From NCBI RefSeq assembly GCF_001612905.1, contig NZ_BDBI01000017.1, positions 1 to 64,000 on the forward strand: a DNA stretch of 64,000 nt, read 5' to 3'. Made by a program: the position numbers and the translations under genes. The notes below the pieces were generated by a model, which made no database searches, was not told where the DNA came from, and saw only the letters and a list, made by a program, of their open reading frames with translations. Positions 53,101 to 61,850 of the stretch are shown in pieces; positions within the stretch are counted from its first letter, which is position 1, and each line of letters opens with the position of its first letter. This stretch comes from Nocardia ignorata NBRC 108230. Lineage in GTDB: Bacteria > Actinomycetota > Actinomycetes > Mycobacteriales > Mycobacteriaceae.

Positions 53101-54404
53101 TCCTGCTCGGTCCACTCTCCGAGCACGGCGGGACTGGTCGGTTCCAGCTTCCCGATCAGCGGGTTCACCTCGTCGGCGGGTTCGAGGAAGGTGGGTTCCT
53201 CCTCGAGGAAGCGCAGGAATTCGTCGTCGTCGTCCTCGATGTCGGGCTGGGCGGGTGGGCGCGGGCCGCCGGGTGCGCGGGTGTGGTCCGCCGCGACCAT
53301 CGCCCCACCCATGAGCCCACCGATCGCGCCCGCACTCATTCCGGCAGCCGCTTCACCACCGGCCACCGTGGGGTCCTGGCGGACATCCTCGGACGACGCC
53401 GATCGCGTGGCGGGAGAACCGGATTCGCCGAGCGAAGCCGCCTGGGTCGCCGGGGACCCGGATTCCTTCCGCGAGGCGTTCGCGCGTTTCCCGGTCCGTC
53501 CGAGCGTGCCGGCGGGAACAGGACCCGCGACGGGTACCCCATTCGCGGCGACGGACCCGCCTGCCCCGGACAAGGCGCTCGACGTACCGGTGCCGGACGC
53601 GGTCGCCGCCGGAGCGACCGCTGCGGAACCGCCTGTGAACAGGGAAGTACTCGCCGTCGAGCTGCTCACACTCGCCGGTGAAACCACGGCACCGGAGCCG
53701 TCGGCCGTCGACCCTCCCACCGCATCGCCAACGGCGCTCCCTGCTGCCGTATCGGTGACCGCGACATCGGATCCCTCACCGGAAACCGCCGTGACCACCG
53801 ACGAAGGCACCGCACCGAGCGCACCGCCGACTTCTACATCAGTTGTGCCCGAACTGATCTCACCGAACGCGGGCACGCCCGACCCGGTGGGTACGAAGGC
53901 CCCCGCGTAGATCGTCTCCATCGCCCGCACCGCGTCCAGCCGGGCGTTCTCGGCTTCCCGCGAAATCGTGGCATTGTCCGTGGCCTGCTGCGGATCGAGC
54001 AGCGCGCCGTCCGGATCCGGCTGCGCCGCAGCGGGTTCGGCGACAGCGGCGCGAATCGACTCCGCCGCATCACCCGCCTGGCACAGCCGGACACCGACCG
54101 CCGTCAGCACATCCGCGATCTGCCGACCCACCTGCTCGAACGTGCGAAGGGCATCGACGGCGGACCGCGCCGCCGACCCGCGCCACCCGTCGGCGATCGC
54201 GGCCCGGATCTCGGCATGCGCGTTGTCGACCTCGTCACCGACGGCGGTGGCCGCGGTGAGATACAACTGCCCGCCGCTGCTCAAGGCGGCCGGGTCGAGT
54301 TGCTGTACTGCCGTGTGGATTTCGGAATGCGACAGGCTGTCGAACACCTCGACGACGGCCACGTAGTCCGGGTCGGTCCCCGGTGCACCGGAAATGCTAC
54401 GCAT
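53097..54404 (-). CDS. PPE-like ESX substrate with low-complexity linker and acidic C-terminus
   Basis: A 435-residue protein. The first 130 residues form a helical ESX module with a WXG-like turn (DGWRGSAARSAVDALRTFEQVG). The middle (about 170-370) is Ser/Ala/Gly/Thr-rich low complexity, including two near-copies of SGSPATxxAS. The last 55 residues are conserved and acidic (IEDDDDEFLRFLEEEPTFLE, ending WTEQE). The layout recalls PPE proteins, although no PPE motif is present. It overlaps the preceding gene and the EspG gene, so the three form one unit. ATG 54404 is chosen for AGGTG at six bases; ATG 54410 is an alternative. Confidence 0.7.
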   Translation of the reverse strand: MRSISGAPGTDPDYVAVVEVFDSLSHSEIHTAVQQLDPAALSSGGQLYLTAATAVGDEVDNAHAEIRAAIADGWRGSAARSAVDALRTFEQVGRQIADVLTAVGVRLCQAGDAAESIRAAVAEPAAAQPDPDGALLDPQQATDNATISREAENARLDAVRAMETIYAGAFVPTGSGVPAFGEISSGTTDVEVGGALGAVPSSVVTAVSGEGSDVAVTDTAAGSAVGDAVGGSTADGSGAVVSPASVSSSTASTSLFTGGSAAVAPAATASGTGTSSALSGAGGSVAANGVPVAGPVPAGTLGRTGKRANASRKESGSPATQAASLGESGSPATRSASSEDVRQDPTVAGGEAAAGMSAGAIGGLMGGAMVAADHTRAPGGPRPPAQPDIEDDDDEFLRFLEEEPTFLEPADEVNPLIGKLEPTSPAVLGEWTEQE

Positions 54405-54792
54405 GTCCATCACCTGTCTCGATCGCCCGGACCGCGCTCGCCATCGCCTGATCGCTCTCCTGGTAGGCGGCCCCGGCGGCCCGCAGCACGGCGGCCAGCT
54501 GACGAGCCGTCGCGGCGTAGGCACGCAACTGGTCGAGGGCGTTACCGGTCTTGGTCTCGAAGCCGGTGCGCAGCGCGGCACCCGAGGGCAGCCCGCCGAA
54601 GCCGGGCAGCGTCGCGGCCTGGGTCAAGGCCTGTACCTGCGCGTCGACGGCGGCGGCGAGACGTTCGTAGCGCAACGCGCACCGTTCGGTTGCGCCGTCG
54701 GCGACGAGCACCCCGTCGACCCACAGTCCGCCCTCCTCGACGGCCTGACCGAGCGCCGCCGTATTCGGCAGCCCCGTGCGATTCGATTGCAC
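54397..54792 (-). CDS. Small ESX-like partner protein (PE/WXG100-like)
   Basis: A 131-residue helical protein without signal peptide. Two long helices (YERLAAAVDAQVQALTQAA and NALDQLRAYAATARQLAAVLRAAG) are joined by a Gly-rich LPGFGGLPSGAALRTGF turn. It is the first gene of the EspG unit and overlaps the larger substrate gene. It likely pairs with that protein as PE pairs with PPE. The GTG at 54792 has GAAGGGGG upstream. Without a database search the assignment rests on helical pattern and operon position. Confidence 0.65.
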   Translation of the reverse strand: MQSNRTGLPNTAALGQAVEEGGLWVDGVLVADGATERCALRYERLAAAVDAQVQALTQAATLPGFGGLPSGAALRTGFETKTGNALDQLRAYAATARQLAAVLRAAGAAYQESDQAMASAVRAIETGDGHA

Positions 54793-54810
54793 CGCTTCCC
54801 CCTTCGTCGT

Positions 54811-55416
54811 TCAGTCCGCCGTGGCGAGTACCCACCGCGCGATATCGTCGGCCACGCGGTCCCGCACCGGCTCGTGCAACAGGTCGTGACCGGCGTCGGC
54901 GTACTCGCGCAAATCTACCGATCGATACCGCTGTGTCCATAGCCGCATCGCATCGATCGGTGCCCGGCGGTCGTCGATTCCGTGCACCGCGAGCGTCGCC
55001 AGGCGCGGGTCGGGCTCGGTCTCGGTGGCCCGGCGCGGGGTGCCGCACAGGACGAGTCCGCGCAGGTCGGCGGCCTGATCGGCGGCGACGGCGAGCGCGG
55101 TGACGGCGCCGAGGGAGTGGCCCATGAGTACCGGCGCGGAGGTGGTTTCGGCGCGCACCACCTCGAGCAGGCCCCTGGCATCGGAGACCAGCTCGTCGAG
55201 GGTGCCCGGCGCGTGTGGATCGCCTTCGCTCAGGCCCTGTCCCGCGGTGTCGAGGGTCCACAACTCGATGCAGGCGGCGGCCAGCGCGGCACCGAATCGG
55301 TGGTAGTGCCCGCTGTGCTGACCGGTGCCGGGCAGCAGCACGACGGTCGCGGCGACCAGGCCGGGTGACCTGCGCCGGTAGTGCAGACGACCACGCGCGC
55401 TGTCGAAGTAGGGCAC
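54811..55416 (-). CDS. Alpha/beta hydrolase
   Basis: A 201-residue hydrolase with VVLLPGTGQHSGHYHRFG as the oxyanion region, GHSLGAVTAL as the nucleophile elbow (Ser about 96), an Asp in VHGIDDRRAP and His in YADAGHDLLHE. It resembles lysophospholipase or monoglyceride lipase-type enzymes but is short, with a minimal cap. GTG 55416 is used; the frame continues upstream without conserved features. It ends 18 bp before the ESX triplet in the same direction and may be its first operon gene. Confidence 0.82.
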   Translation of the reverse strand: MPYFDSARGRLHYRRRSPGLVAATVVLLPGTGQHSGHYHRFGAALAAACIELWTLDTAGQGLSEGDPHAPGTLDELVSDARGLLEVVRAETTSAPVLMGHSLGAVTALAVAADQAADLRGLVLCGTPRRATETEPDPRLATLAVHGIDDRRAPIDAMRLWTQRYRSVDLREYADAGHDLLHEPVRDRVADDIARWVLATAD

Positions 55417-55498
55417 CAGCCGATTATCCGCACCTGCCAAAGCATCGCGCCAGCCGTTACACTTCGCCAGTCCACCCGGTTCAGAGTCGAGGTCGTCC

Positions 55499-56407
55499 AT
55501 GTTGTCGTTGCGTCGTTGTGTGGCAAGCATTGTCGTCGGTGCGGCAGGCGTGAGCACCGCGGTCACCGGCGTCGCCGGTGCCGACCCGGTCGCCGCCTGC
55601 GGGCGGGCCGGTCAGGAGATCGCGATCCACTCGACGGTCCCGCTACTCGACTGGTCGGAGAACTTCGGCATCGACGAGCGCGGCGACGTGTGGGTGTCGC
55701 GCGTGCTGCGCGGTGAAGTACAGCGCTACGACAGCGCCGGAAAGCTCACCGCCACGGTGGATATCGCCGCTCCCGGCGCCGTTCGCCTCGGGCCGGACGG
55801 CCTGCTCTACGTGGTCACCGGCAATTCGCCGCTGTCGGATTCCGGCGGTGTCGTCCGATTCGACCCGACCGCCGCAGAACCGGTGCCCGAACCCTTCGCC
55901 ACCGGTTTCATCCACCCCAACGGCGCCGCCTTCGACGCCCAGGGCAACCTGTACGTCACCGCCCGCGACGGCGTGCACCGCCTCTTTCCCGACGGCACCG
56001 AGGACATGACCTGGTGGTCGAGCGCCACCGTCGAGGGGCCCAATGGCGTTGTGGTCTCCGGTGATTCGGTCTACGTCACGGCGAACTACGTCGACAGCGC
56101 AGCCGGTCCGGTCGGCCGAGTGCTCCGCTTGTCGCGCACGAATCCGGCGGTGAGCACGACCATCGCCGATTTGACCTCGTTCGGTTCGCTGCCCGATTTC
56201 GTCGACGACCTGGTCCTGCGTGACGGCGCCCTGTACGTGACGACCCTGACCGGACAGCTGGTGCGCGTCGACCTGGCCACGGGCGGTGCCTGCACGATCG
56301 CCGCCACCCAGCCGCTCACCGCCGTCGTCGCCGACCCGGCCGACTCGACGGCGCTGCTCGCGGGCACCGAAGAGGGAACCGTCCTGCGCATCCGCCCGCG
56401 CGGCTGA
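55499..56407 (+). CDS. Secreted SMP-30/gluconolactonase-like beta-propeller protein
   Basis: A 302-residue exported protein. The signal peptide ends near GVAGA-DPV (about residue 29). The mature part shows repeated propeller blades (FGIDERGDVWVSRVL, VRLGPDGLLYVVTG, AAFDAQGNLYVTARDG, NGVVVSGDSVYVTANYV, LVLRDGALYVTTLTG). SMP-30-type residues (Glu/Asn/Asp metal ligands) are partly visible (NPNGA-like HPNGAAF, GPNGVVV). It may be a lactonase or a sugar-binding protein. ATG 55499 has GAGG seven bases upstream, and a hairpin terminator follows. Confidence 0.8.
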   Translation: MLSLRRCVASIVVGAAGVSTAVTGVAGADPVAACGRAGQEIAIHSTVPLLDWSENFGIDERGDVWVSRVLRGEVQRYDSAGKLTATVDIAAPGAVRLGPDGLLYVVTGNSPLSDSGGVVRFDPTAAEPVPEPFATGFIHPNGAAFDAQGNLYVTARDGVHRLFPDGTEDMTWWSSATVEGPNGVVVSGDSVYVTANYVDSAAGPVGRVLRLSRTNPAVSTTIADLTSFGSLPDFVDDLVLRDGALYVTTLTGQLVRVDLATGGACTIAATQPLTAVVADPADSTALLAGTEEGTVLRIRPRG

Positions 56408-56428
56408 CCCCGAACCCTGTCGCACGAC

Positions 56429-56460
56429 AAACGGCCGCCGACATCAGTCGACGGCCGTTT
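56429..56460. terminator. Bidirectional hairpin terminator
   Basis: A 14-bp stem with one mismatch (56429-56442 with 56447-56460) and a 4-base loop is bordered by A and T runs. It sits between two convergent genes for secreted proteins. Confidence 0.85.
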
Positions 56461-56490
56461 TCGAATCCTGGCGCCTCGGGCGCCGAATGA

Positions 56491-57315
56491 TCAGCCGTCG
56501 ACGCTCAGCGCCGACGGCGGAGCCGGGGGAGCGGGCGCGGGAGCCGGCTGCGGCGCCTCCGCCGGGGCCGGGGCCGGAGCGGGCGTTTCGGGGGCGGGCG
56601 CCTGCGACTGTGCCGCACCGGCACCGGGCGCACCCGAACCGGGGGCGGGGGCCTGCGGTTCCGGCGCGGGCGGGGCGGCCGGTGCTTCGGGAGCCGCCAC
56701 CGGCAGATCGGGAACGACGAACGTGCCGACGGTCGGCGTCATCACGCAGCGCGCACCGGGGTAATCGATGGTGCCCCACATGGAGGCGACCACGGTGCCC
56801 GCGCCGCTGGTGATCGTCTTCGACAGCGACGGCAGCTGGTATTCGGTGAGGTCGTCGAGGGCGGCGATACCGCTCTGCCCGTTGTTCACATTCACCCAGG
56901 CCACACTCAGGCCCGAGGCCAGCGGCACACCGGTGTGGGCCGGACTGGCGCTGAACCGGACATCGCCCGGGGTCAGGCTGGTTCCGGTGCGCGGGCCGGG
57001 GCCCTCGACGGTCGCGGCGGCGATGATGGTGGTGATGGGTCCGTTGCTGCCGCAGCCGAAGGTGGGGGCGGCGTAGCCCAGCGGGATGAACTGGGCCGAG
57101 ATGTCACGCAGGCGGTCGGCGCCGACCATGCCGGTGAAGTTGGCGATCGCGTCGACACCGGCCTTGGTGCTCACGTCCTCGCCGGCGAGATCGTGCAAGT
57201 GAGTGATGGCGTCGTCGAGAGGAGACGCACTCGCGGTCGAGGCGAGCACGACCACAGCACCGATGCTCGCCGCGGTCACCGCCGCCGCCCTACCTGCGAT
57301 GGATCTGCCGTTCAC
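56491..57315 (-). CDS. Secreted protein with Pro/Ala-rich C-terminal tail
   Basis: A 274-residue exported protein. The signal peptide (basic start, VTAASIGAVVVLAS, cleavage near ASA-SPL) is followed by a conserved domain with two cysteines (FGCGSNG and ARCVMTP) and beta strands. The last 80 residues are almost entirely Pro, Ala, Glu and Gln repeats, a typical cell-wall-spanning linker in actinobacteria. Function unknown; similar proteins are abundant in Nocardia. GTG 57315 follows AGGGAG and begins the signal peptide. Confidence 0.75.
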   Translation of the reverse strand: MNGRSIAGRAAAVTAASIGAVVVLASTASASPLDDAITHLHDLAGEDVSTKAGVDAIANFTGMVGADRLRDISAQFIPLGYAAPTFGCGSNGPITTIIAAATVEGPGPRTGTSLTPGDVRFSASPAHTGVPLASGLSVAWVNVNNGQSGIAALDDLTEYQLPSLSKTITSGAGTVVASMWGTIDYPGARCVMTPTVGTFVVPDLPVAAPEAPAAPPAPEPQAPAPGSGAPGAGAAQSQAPAPETPAPAPAPAEAPQPAPAPAPPAPPSALSVDG

Positions 57316-57464
57316 CCGTAACTCCCTGCTGCTCGCCCACCGGTTCCCCGGTCCGTGTGGCAACGTACCAGTTCGACGGGCCGGTGGCAGCGTGGTGGTG
57401 TCGCGGCGTCGCCGTGCGGGGTAGGTTTCACCAGGACGGCTACTAGAGACGCTGGGAGACCCGT

Positions 57465-58637
57465 ATGAAGCTAGCCCTGTCCCCGGAAGAGGTCGCCTTC
57501 CGCGATGAGCTCCGGCACTTCTATCACACCGAGATCCCCGTCGAGATCCGTGACCGTGTGAAATACGGACACGAGCTTTCCCGCGAAGACATCGTCACCG
57601 CCAACAAGATCCTCAACGATCACGGGCTCGCCGTGCCGAACTGGCCGGTGGAGTGGGGTGGCAAGGACTGGACGCCGATGCAGCGTCACCTGTGGCTCGA
57701 CGAGATGCAGCTGGCCTCGGTGCCCGAACCGCTCACCTTCAACGCCTCCATGGTCGGCCCGGTGATCGCCCAGTTCGGTTCCCAGGAGCTCAAGCAGCGT
57801 TTCCTGCCGCCCACCGCCGCCCTCGACATCTGGTGGTGCCAGGGCTTTTCCGAGCCCGACGCCGGTTCCGACCTGGCTTCGCTGCGCACCACCGCCGTCC
57901 GCGACGGTGACTCCTACATCGTCAACGGGCAGAAGATCTGGACCACGCTCGGCCAGTACGCCGACTGGATATTCTGCCTCGTGCGCACCGATCCGTCGGC
58001 ACCCAAGAAACAGGCGGGCATCTCCTTCCTGCTCTTCGACGTGAAGTCGCCCGGTGTCACCATGCGTCCGATCAAACTGATCGACGGCAGCTACGAGGTG
58101 AACGAGGTGTTCTTCGAGGACGTCCGGGTGCCCGCCGATCAGCTGGTCGGCGAGGAGAATCAGGGCTGGACCTACGCCAAGTTCCTGCTCGGCAACGAAC
58201 GCACCTCCATCACCGGCGTCGGCAAGACCAAGGTCAAGATCGGACTGGCCAAAGACCACGCGCGCTCGATCCGCACCGGCCACGGCACCCTGATCGAGGA
58301 CCCGGTGTTCGCCGCGCGCATCGCCGAACTCGAGAACGAACTGCTCGCCCTGGAACTCACCCAGCTGCGGGTGGTGTCCAATTCGGCCGACGGCAAACCC
58401 AACCCGGCCTCCTCGGTGCTGAAATTGCGCGGCACCGAACTGCAGCAGGCGGCCACCGAACTGCTGCTCGACATCGCGGGCGCCGACGCCCTTCCCGTCG
58501 ACGCCGACGACATCGCCTCACCCGCCTGGGCCCAGCACACCGGCCCCGGCTACCTGAACTACCGCAAGGTGACCATCTACGGAGGCTCGAGCGAGGTCCA
58601 GCGCTCGATCATTTCCTCCACGATCCTCGGATTGTGA
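57465..58637 (+). CDS. Acyl-CoA dehydrogenase (first subunit of a pair)
   Basis: A 390-residue FadE-type flavoprotein, typical for the family. It shows WWCQGFSEPDAGSDLASL (FAD/substrate region), GQKIWTTLGQYADWIFCLVRT, the LLGNERTSITG helix and the C-terminal YLNYRKVTIYGGSSEVQRSIIS. It introduces the alpha-beta double bond in an acyl-CoA. The gene precedes a second acyl-CoA dehydrogenase by nine bases. In mycobacteria, such adjacent unlike FadE pairs form alpha2-beta2 heterotetramers in steroid side-chain oxidation. GGGAG lies upstream of ATG 57465. Confidence 0.92.
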   Translation: MKLALSPEEVAFRDELRHFYHTEIPVEIRDRVKYGHELSREDIVTANKILNDHGLAVPNWPVEWGGKDWTPMQRHLWLDEMQLASVPEPLTFNASMVGPVIAQFGSQELKQRFLPPTAALDIWWCQGFSEPDAGSDLASLRTTAVRDGDSYIVNGQKIWTTLGQYADWIFCLVRTDPSAPKKQAGISFLLFDVKSPGVTMRPIKLIDGSYEVNEVFFEDVRVPADQLVGEENQGWTYAKFLLGNERTSITGVGKTKVKIGLAKDHARSIRTGHGTLIEDPVFAARIAELENELLALELTQLRVVSNSADGKPNPASSVLKLRGTELQQAATELLLDIAGADALPVDADDIASPAWAQHTGPGYLNYRKVTIYGGSSEVQRSIISSTILGL

Positions 58638-58646
58638 GGCGCTGAC

Positions 58647-59774
58647 ATGGATCTGGCACTGACCGAAGAACAGACGATGCTGCGTGACACCGTGCGCGAA
58701 CTGCTGCACCGGTTCTACGACAGCGAGGCCCTCACCAAGGCGGGTGACACGGATCCCGGCTGGAGCCGCACGGTCTGGAAGCAACTCGCCGACCTCGGCG
58801 TCCTCGGCCTGACCATCCCCGAGGAGGACGGCGGCGTGGGCGCGGGTCCCGTCGAGGCGATGCTCGTGCAGGAGGAACTGGGCCGTGCGCTTGCCCCCGA
58901 ACCGGTGCTCGACGCCGTGGTCGTTCCGGCCGAGCTGATCCGGCTCACCGGCAGTGCCGACCAGCGCCACCGGCTGCTGCCCGCGCTCGCCGAGGGTACC
59001 CTCCTGCTCGCCTTCGCCCATGCCGAACCGGGACAGCGCTGGCCGTCCACCGAGGTCACCACAACCGCCGAGCAGCAGGGTGATTCGTACACCCTGACCG
59101 GTGTGAAGAATCCGGTCCCGCGCGGCGATTGCGCCGATCAGCTGATCGTCAGCGCGGTACTTCCCGGCGGCGGTGTCGGCCTGTTCCTCGTCGACCCCAC
59201 CGGCTCCGGCGTGCAGCGCCGCACCTACCGCACCTTCGACGGCCGCCGCGGCGCCCAATTCGATTTCGCCTCGGCGCCGGGCGAATTGCTCGGTGACACG
59301 GTCGACGCGGCCGAACAGATCGCGCTCGCCCAGGGCTACGCCCAAGCGGCACTGTGCGCGGAATCGGTGGGCGCCATGCAGGTAGCACTCACCTCGACCA
59401 CCGACTACCTGAAGTCGCGCAAGCAGTTCGGCGTAACCCTGTCGAAGTTCCAGACCCTCACCCAGCGCGCCGCCGACTGCTACGTCTCACTGGAACTGGC
59501 CCGCAGCATGAACCTCTACATCACCGCCGCCCTCGCCGACGGCTCCAACGACCCGATCGTCGCTTCCCGTGCCCGCTTGCAGATCGGCAAATCCGCCGCC
59601 CACATCGGCCGCGAGGCCATCCAGATGCACGGCGGAATCGGCGTCACCGCCGAATACCCGGTGAGCCACTACGTCGCCCGCCTCACCGCGATCGGCCAGA
59701 CTCTCGGCGGAGAACTGGAACACCGGCGGGTGCTCGCTGATCGCGTCGGCAGTTACGACTTGCCGGAGTTGTAG
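58647..59774 (+). CDS. Acyl-CoA dehydrogenase (second subunit of a pair)
   Basis: A 375-residue FadE-like protein, less conserved than its neighbour. The N-terminal helical domain (EEQTMLRDTVRELL), KSRKQFGVTLSKFQTLTQRAADCYV and QMHGGIGVTAEYPVSHYVARL are clear. The middle beta domain has lost the usual WITNG-type substrate segment (here VKNPVPRGDCADQLIVSAV). Such divergence fits the non-catalytic-side subunit of heteromeric FadE complexes. It is nine bases from the first gene, and a hairpin terminator follows. The probable substrate is a bulky or steroid-like acyl-CoA (inference). Confidence 0.9.
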   Translation: MDLALTEEQTMLRDTVRELLHRFYDSEALTKAGDTDPGWSRTVWKQLADLGVLGLTIPEEDGGVGAGPVEAMLVQEELGRALAPEPVLDAVVVPAELIRLTGSADQRHRLLPALAEGTLLLAFAHAEPGQRWPSTEVTTTAEQQGDSYTLTGVKNPVPRGDCADQLIVSAVLPGGGVGLFLVDPTGSGVQRRTYRTFDGRRGAQFDFASAPGELLGDTVDAAEQIALAQGYAQAALCAESVGAMQVALTSTTDYLKSRKQFGVTLSKFQTLTQRAADCYVSLELARSMNLYITAALADGSNDPIVASRARLQIGKSAAHIGREAIQMHGGIGVTAEYPVSHYVARLTAIGQTLGGELEHRRVLADRVGSYDLPEL

Positions 59775-59784
59775 AAGACCACTG

Positions 59785-59813
59785 ATGGTGCGTGCCCCGT
59801 GGGCGCGCACCAT
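59785..59813 (+). terminator. Terminator of the acyl-CoA dehydrogenase operon
   Basis: A 13-bp stem with one G-U wobble (59785-59797 with 59801-59813) and a 3-base loop is followed by TTCTTG, ten bases after the stop codon. Confidence 0.8.
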
Positions 59814-59850
59814 TTCTTGTCCGGGAACCCTCTGAGCGTGGCGTTTCCGG

Positions 59851-60435
59851 TCAGCCGTCGGCCTGGGTGGTTGTCGGTGGGGCCGTGGTGGGTTCGGGGG
59901 TGCGGGTGGTGTTGTCGTGGGCGTTGGTGGTGGGGAAGTCGGAGTCTTCGAACTCGCCCTCGTAGGTCGGGCGGGTGCGTGGCGGGCTCACCGTGCGGGT
60001 GGGGGCTGTGGTGCGCGGCGGGCGGGTGGTGGTCGGCGTCGAATCCTCGGTGGTGGTCTCGGGGGACTCGGTGGTCGTTTCCGGCGGGCGGGATTCGGTT
60101 GTCGCCTCGGTGGGGTGACCCTCGCTCGTCGGTTCGTCCGGCGCGGAGGTCTCCGAAGGGGAGGTCTCGGTGGAGCTGAGGCTGAACGGCTTTCGCGGCG
60201 ACATGTACGGGGCGATACGCCAGGTCGGTGACGGCGGGATCGAGACGCGGACCGTGGTGGAGGTCGGGTCGTCGGCGACCTGGCTCGGTGCCGCGGCCAG
60301 CCCGGCCTGCAGCGGTGGCGGCGTCACGTAGACGTCCTGCTGTCCGACGCCGCACGCACCGATCACGATCAGTCCGAGCGACACCGCGCCAACAGCGATT
60401 GCCGGACCTACGAGCTTGGCCCTGCTGTCTTCCAT
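59851..60435 (-). CDS. Probable lipoprotein with Thr/Pro/Ser-rich tail
   Basis: A 194-residue protein with one hydrophobic segment ending IVIGAC, a plausible lipobox (Cys about residue 28), or else a membrane anchor. The rest is a VYVTPPPLQAGLAAAP stretch followed by 120 residues of low-complexity Thr/Ser/Pro/Glu, likely surface-exposed and possibly glycosylated. There is no enzymatic motif. The ATG at 60435 has GAGGAG upstream. Function unknown. Confidence 0.65.
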   Translation of the reverse strand: MEDSRAKLVGPAIAVGAVSLGLIVIGACGVGQQDVYVTPPPLQAGLAAAPSQVADDPTSTTVRVSIPPSPTWRIAPYMSPRKPFSLSSTETSPSETSAPDEPTSEGHPTEATTESRPPETTTESPETTTEDSTPTTTRPPRTTAPTRTVSPPRTRPTYEGEFEDSDFPTTNAHDNTTRTPEPTTAPPTTTQADG

Positions 60436-60690
60436 CGCCTTGTACTCCTCGTCGGCTTCGGGTCGCCTCACAGTAGTGCAGCCCGGGAAAATCGGCTCAT
60501 TGTAAACATGAATGATTCAGATATCGGATTGGTCTCGTAGGCGTGTCGTGGTGACGTGTCGCGGGCTTTCGTAGCGAGAGGGTCGTAGCGTGTGTGAGCA
60601 AAGTTACGCATGAGACGCCCGGACCGAAACCCCTGACGCGCGAGGTTTGCGCGACGCAAGAATCAGATCGGCGTCATCGAGGAGAGTCTG

Positions 60691-60978
60691 ATGGGAGCTT
60701 ATTCGACACCCCGGCTGGAAACGGCCGAGGCGAACCCCGATCCGGCCACCGAGGCCCCCGAGATCCCCGACACCGCAACCTCGCCGGGCAACGGCGCGTT
60801 CGCTGTCGTGGCCCGGGTACTCGGCTGGTTGTTCTTCGTCGGCGGACTCGTCGGCGCCGGCCTCGGCATCGCCGGGCTGCACGTGGAGATCACCGTGGCG
60901 GGCCTGATCCTGGCCTGCACCGCGGGCCTGATCCTGCTCAAGCTGCGCGCCGATCAGGAGCCGCGCGAAACCGCCTGA
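60691..60978 (+). CDS. Small two-TM membrane protein
   Basis: A 95-residue protein with an acidic, Pro/Glu/Ala-rich cytoplasmic-type N-terminus (about 35 residues), two hydrophobic helices (VLGWLFFVGGLVGAGLGIAG and ITVAGLILACTAGLILL) and a short charged tail. GAGGAG stands seven bases before ATG 60691. No family is recognised. It shares direction with the GNAT gene, but the latter appears to have its own leaderless promoter. Confidence 0.65.
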   Translation: MGAYSTPRLETAEANPDPATEAPEIPDTATSPGNGAFAVVARVLGWLFFVGGLVGAGLGIAGLHVEITVAGLILACTAGLILLKLRADQEPRETA

Positions 60979-61018
60979 GCCACTGCACGATCCGATTCCA
61001 CCACCGACGGGTAGGCGC

Positions 61019-61034
61019 TACCGTCGATGTGGTG
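61019..61034 (+). promoter_or_regulatory. Probable leaderless promoter -10 of the GNAT gene
   Basis: TACCGT (61019-61024) ends seven bases before GTG 61032, the typical spacing when the transcription start equals the start codon. No ribosome-binding site is present. Confidence 0.45.
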
Positions 61035-61850
61035 CGAATCGATATCACCGGTGACGCCGCCCGGTTCCTGCCCGAGGCCGAGAACTTCCTGCGCCGTGAT
61101 GCCCTGCGCAACACGGTGATCGCGAGCAGCGTCGTCAACCAGATCAACGGCAACTTCTCGGGCACCCGATTCGTGGCGGTGCGCGACGAGGACGTCGTCG
61201 GGCTCGCCCAGTGCACCGACGACGGCCGCGTCTACCTGGGCGACCTGCCCGCCACGAGCATCCCGGCCGTGGTCGACACCCTCGTCGAGCACATCGAGAA
61301 CCTGCGCAGCGTCGAGGGTTCCAGCGCCGAAGTCGACGCATTCCTAGCCCACTGGTCGGCGGCACACCGCGGCACGCACCGCCTGGACTACACCACGCGG
61401 CTCTACCGGCTCGAAACACTGCACGTGCCCGAGGTTCCCGGCGTCGCCCGGCAGGCCACCGCGAACGACGTGGAGCTGTGTCTGGCATGGTTCGCCGACT
61501 TCGACCGCGAGATCGGTGCCGTGCGTGCCCTCGACGAAGAACGGGCGCTGCGGCTGATCGGACGCGGGTGGTGGTGGCTGTGGGAGGTCGACGGCGCCCC
61601 GCGCAGCTTCGTCGCCCGGCAGACCGGGGTGTTCGGCTGGGCGCGGATCGGACCCGTCTATACCCCCACCGCGTGGCGCGGCAACGGGTACGCCAGTGCG
61701 CTCACCGCGGCGGTGTCGGCGGCGATCCGGGCCGAAGGCGCCGACGTGTGCCTGTTCACCGATCTGGACAACCCCACCTCGAACAAGATCTACGAGGGAA
61801 TCGGATTCCGGCCCGTGCGTGACTTCCTGAACTACGAGCTCAGCCGCTGA
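61032..61850 (+). CDS. GNAT family N-acetyltransferase
   Basis: A 272-residue protein with an N-terminal degenerate GNAT-like half and a C-terminal GNAT domain. The acetyl-CoA loop is in IGPVYTPTAWRGNGYASAL (RxxGxA-type), followed by LFTDLDNPTSNKIYEGIGF, the usual strand-helix end. It transfers an acetyl group to an unknown amine. GTG 61032 is favoured by the leaderless -10 upstream; an in-frame GTG at 61029 is equivalent. Its last 11 bases overlap the convergent kinase gene. Confidence 0.87.
   Translation: MRIDITGDAARFLPEAENFLRRDALRNTVIASSVVNQINGNFSGTRFVAVRDEDVVGLAQCTDDGRVYLGDLPATSIPAVVDTLVEHIENLRSVEGSSAEVDAFLAHWSAAHRGTHRLDYTTRLYRLETLHVPEVPGVARQATANDVELCLAWFADFDREIGAVRALDEERALRLIGRGWWWLWEVDGAPRSFVARQTGVFGWARIGPVYTPTAWRGNGYASALTAAVSAAIRAEGADVCLFTDLDNPTSNKIYEGIGFRPVRDFLNYELSR

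Noticed and set aside
56520..56700. Repetitive GC-rich sequence
   Set aside because: Encodes the Pro/Ala-rich tail of a secreted protein; no spacer-repeat structure.
60594..61031. N-terminal extension of the GNAT frame to 60594
   Set aside because: It runs antiphase through the small membrane protein gene, which has its own GAGGAG and TM segments; a leaderless -10 supports GTG 61032.
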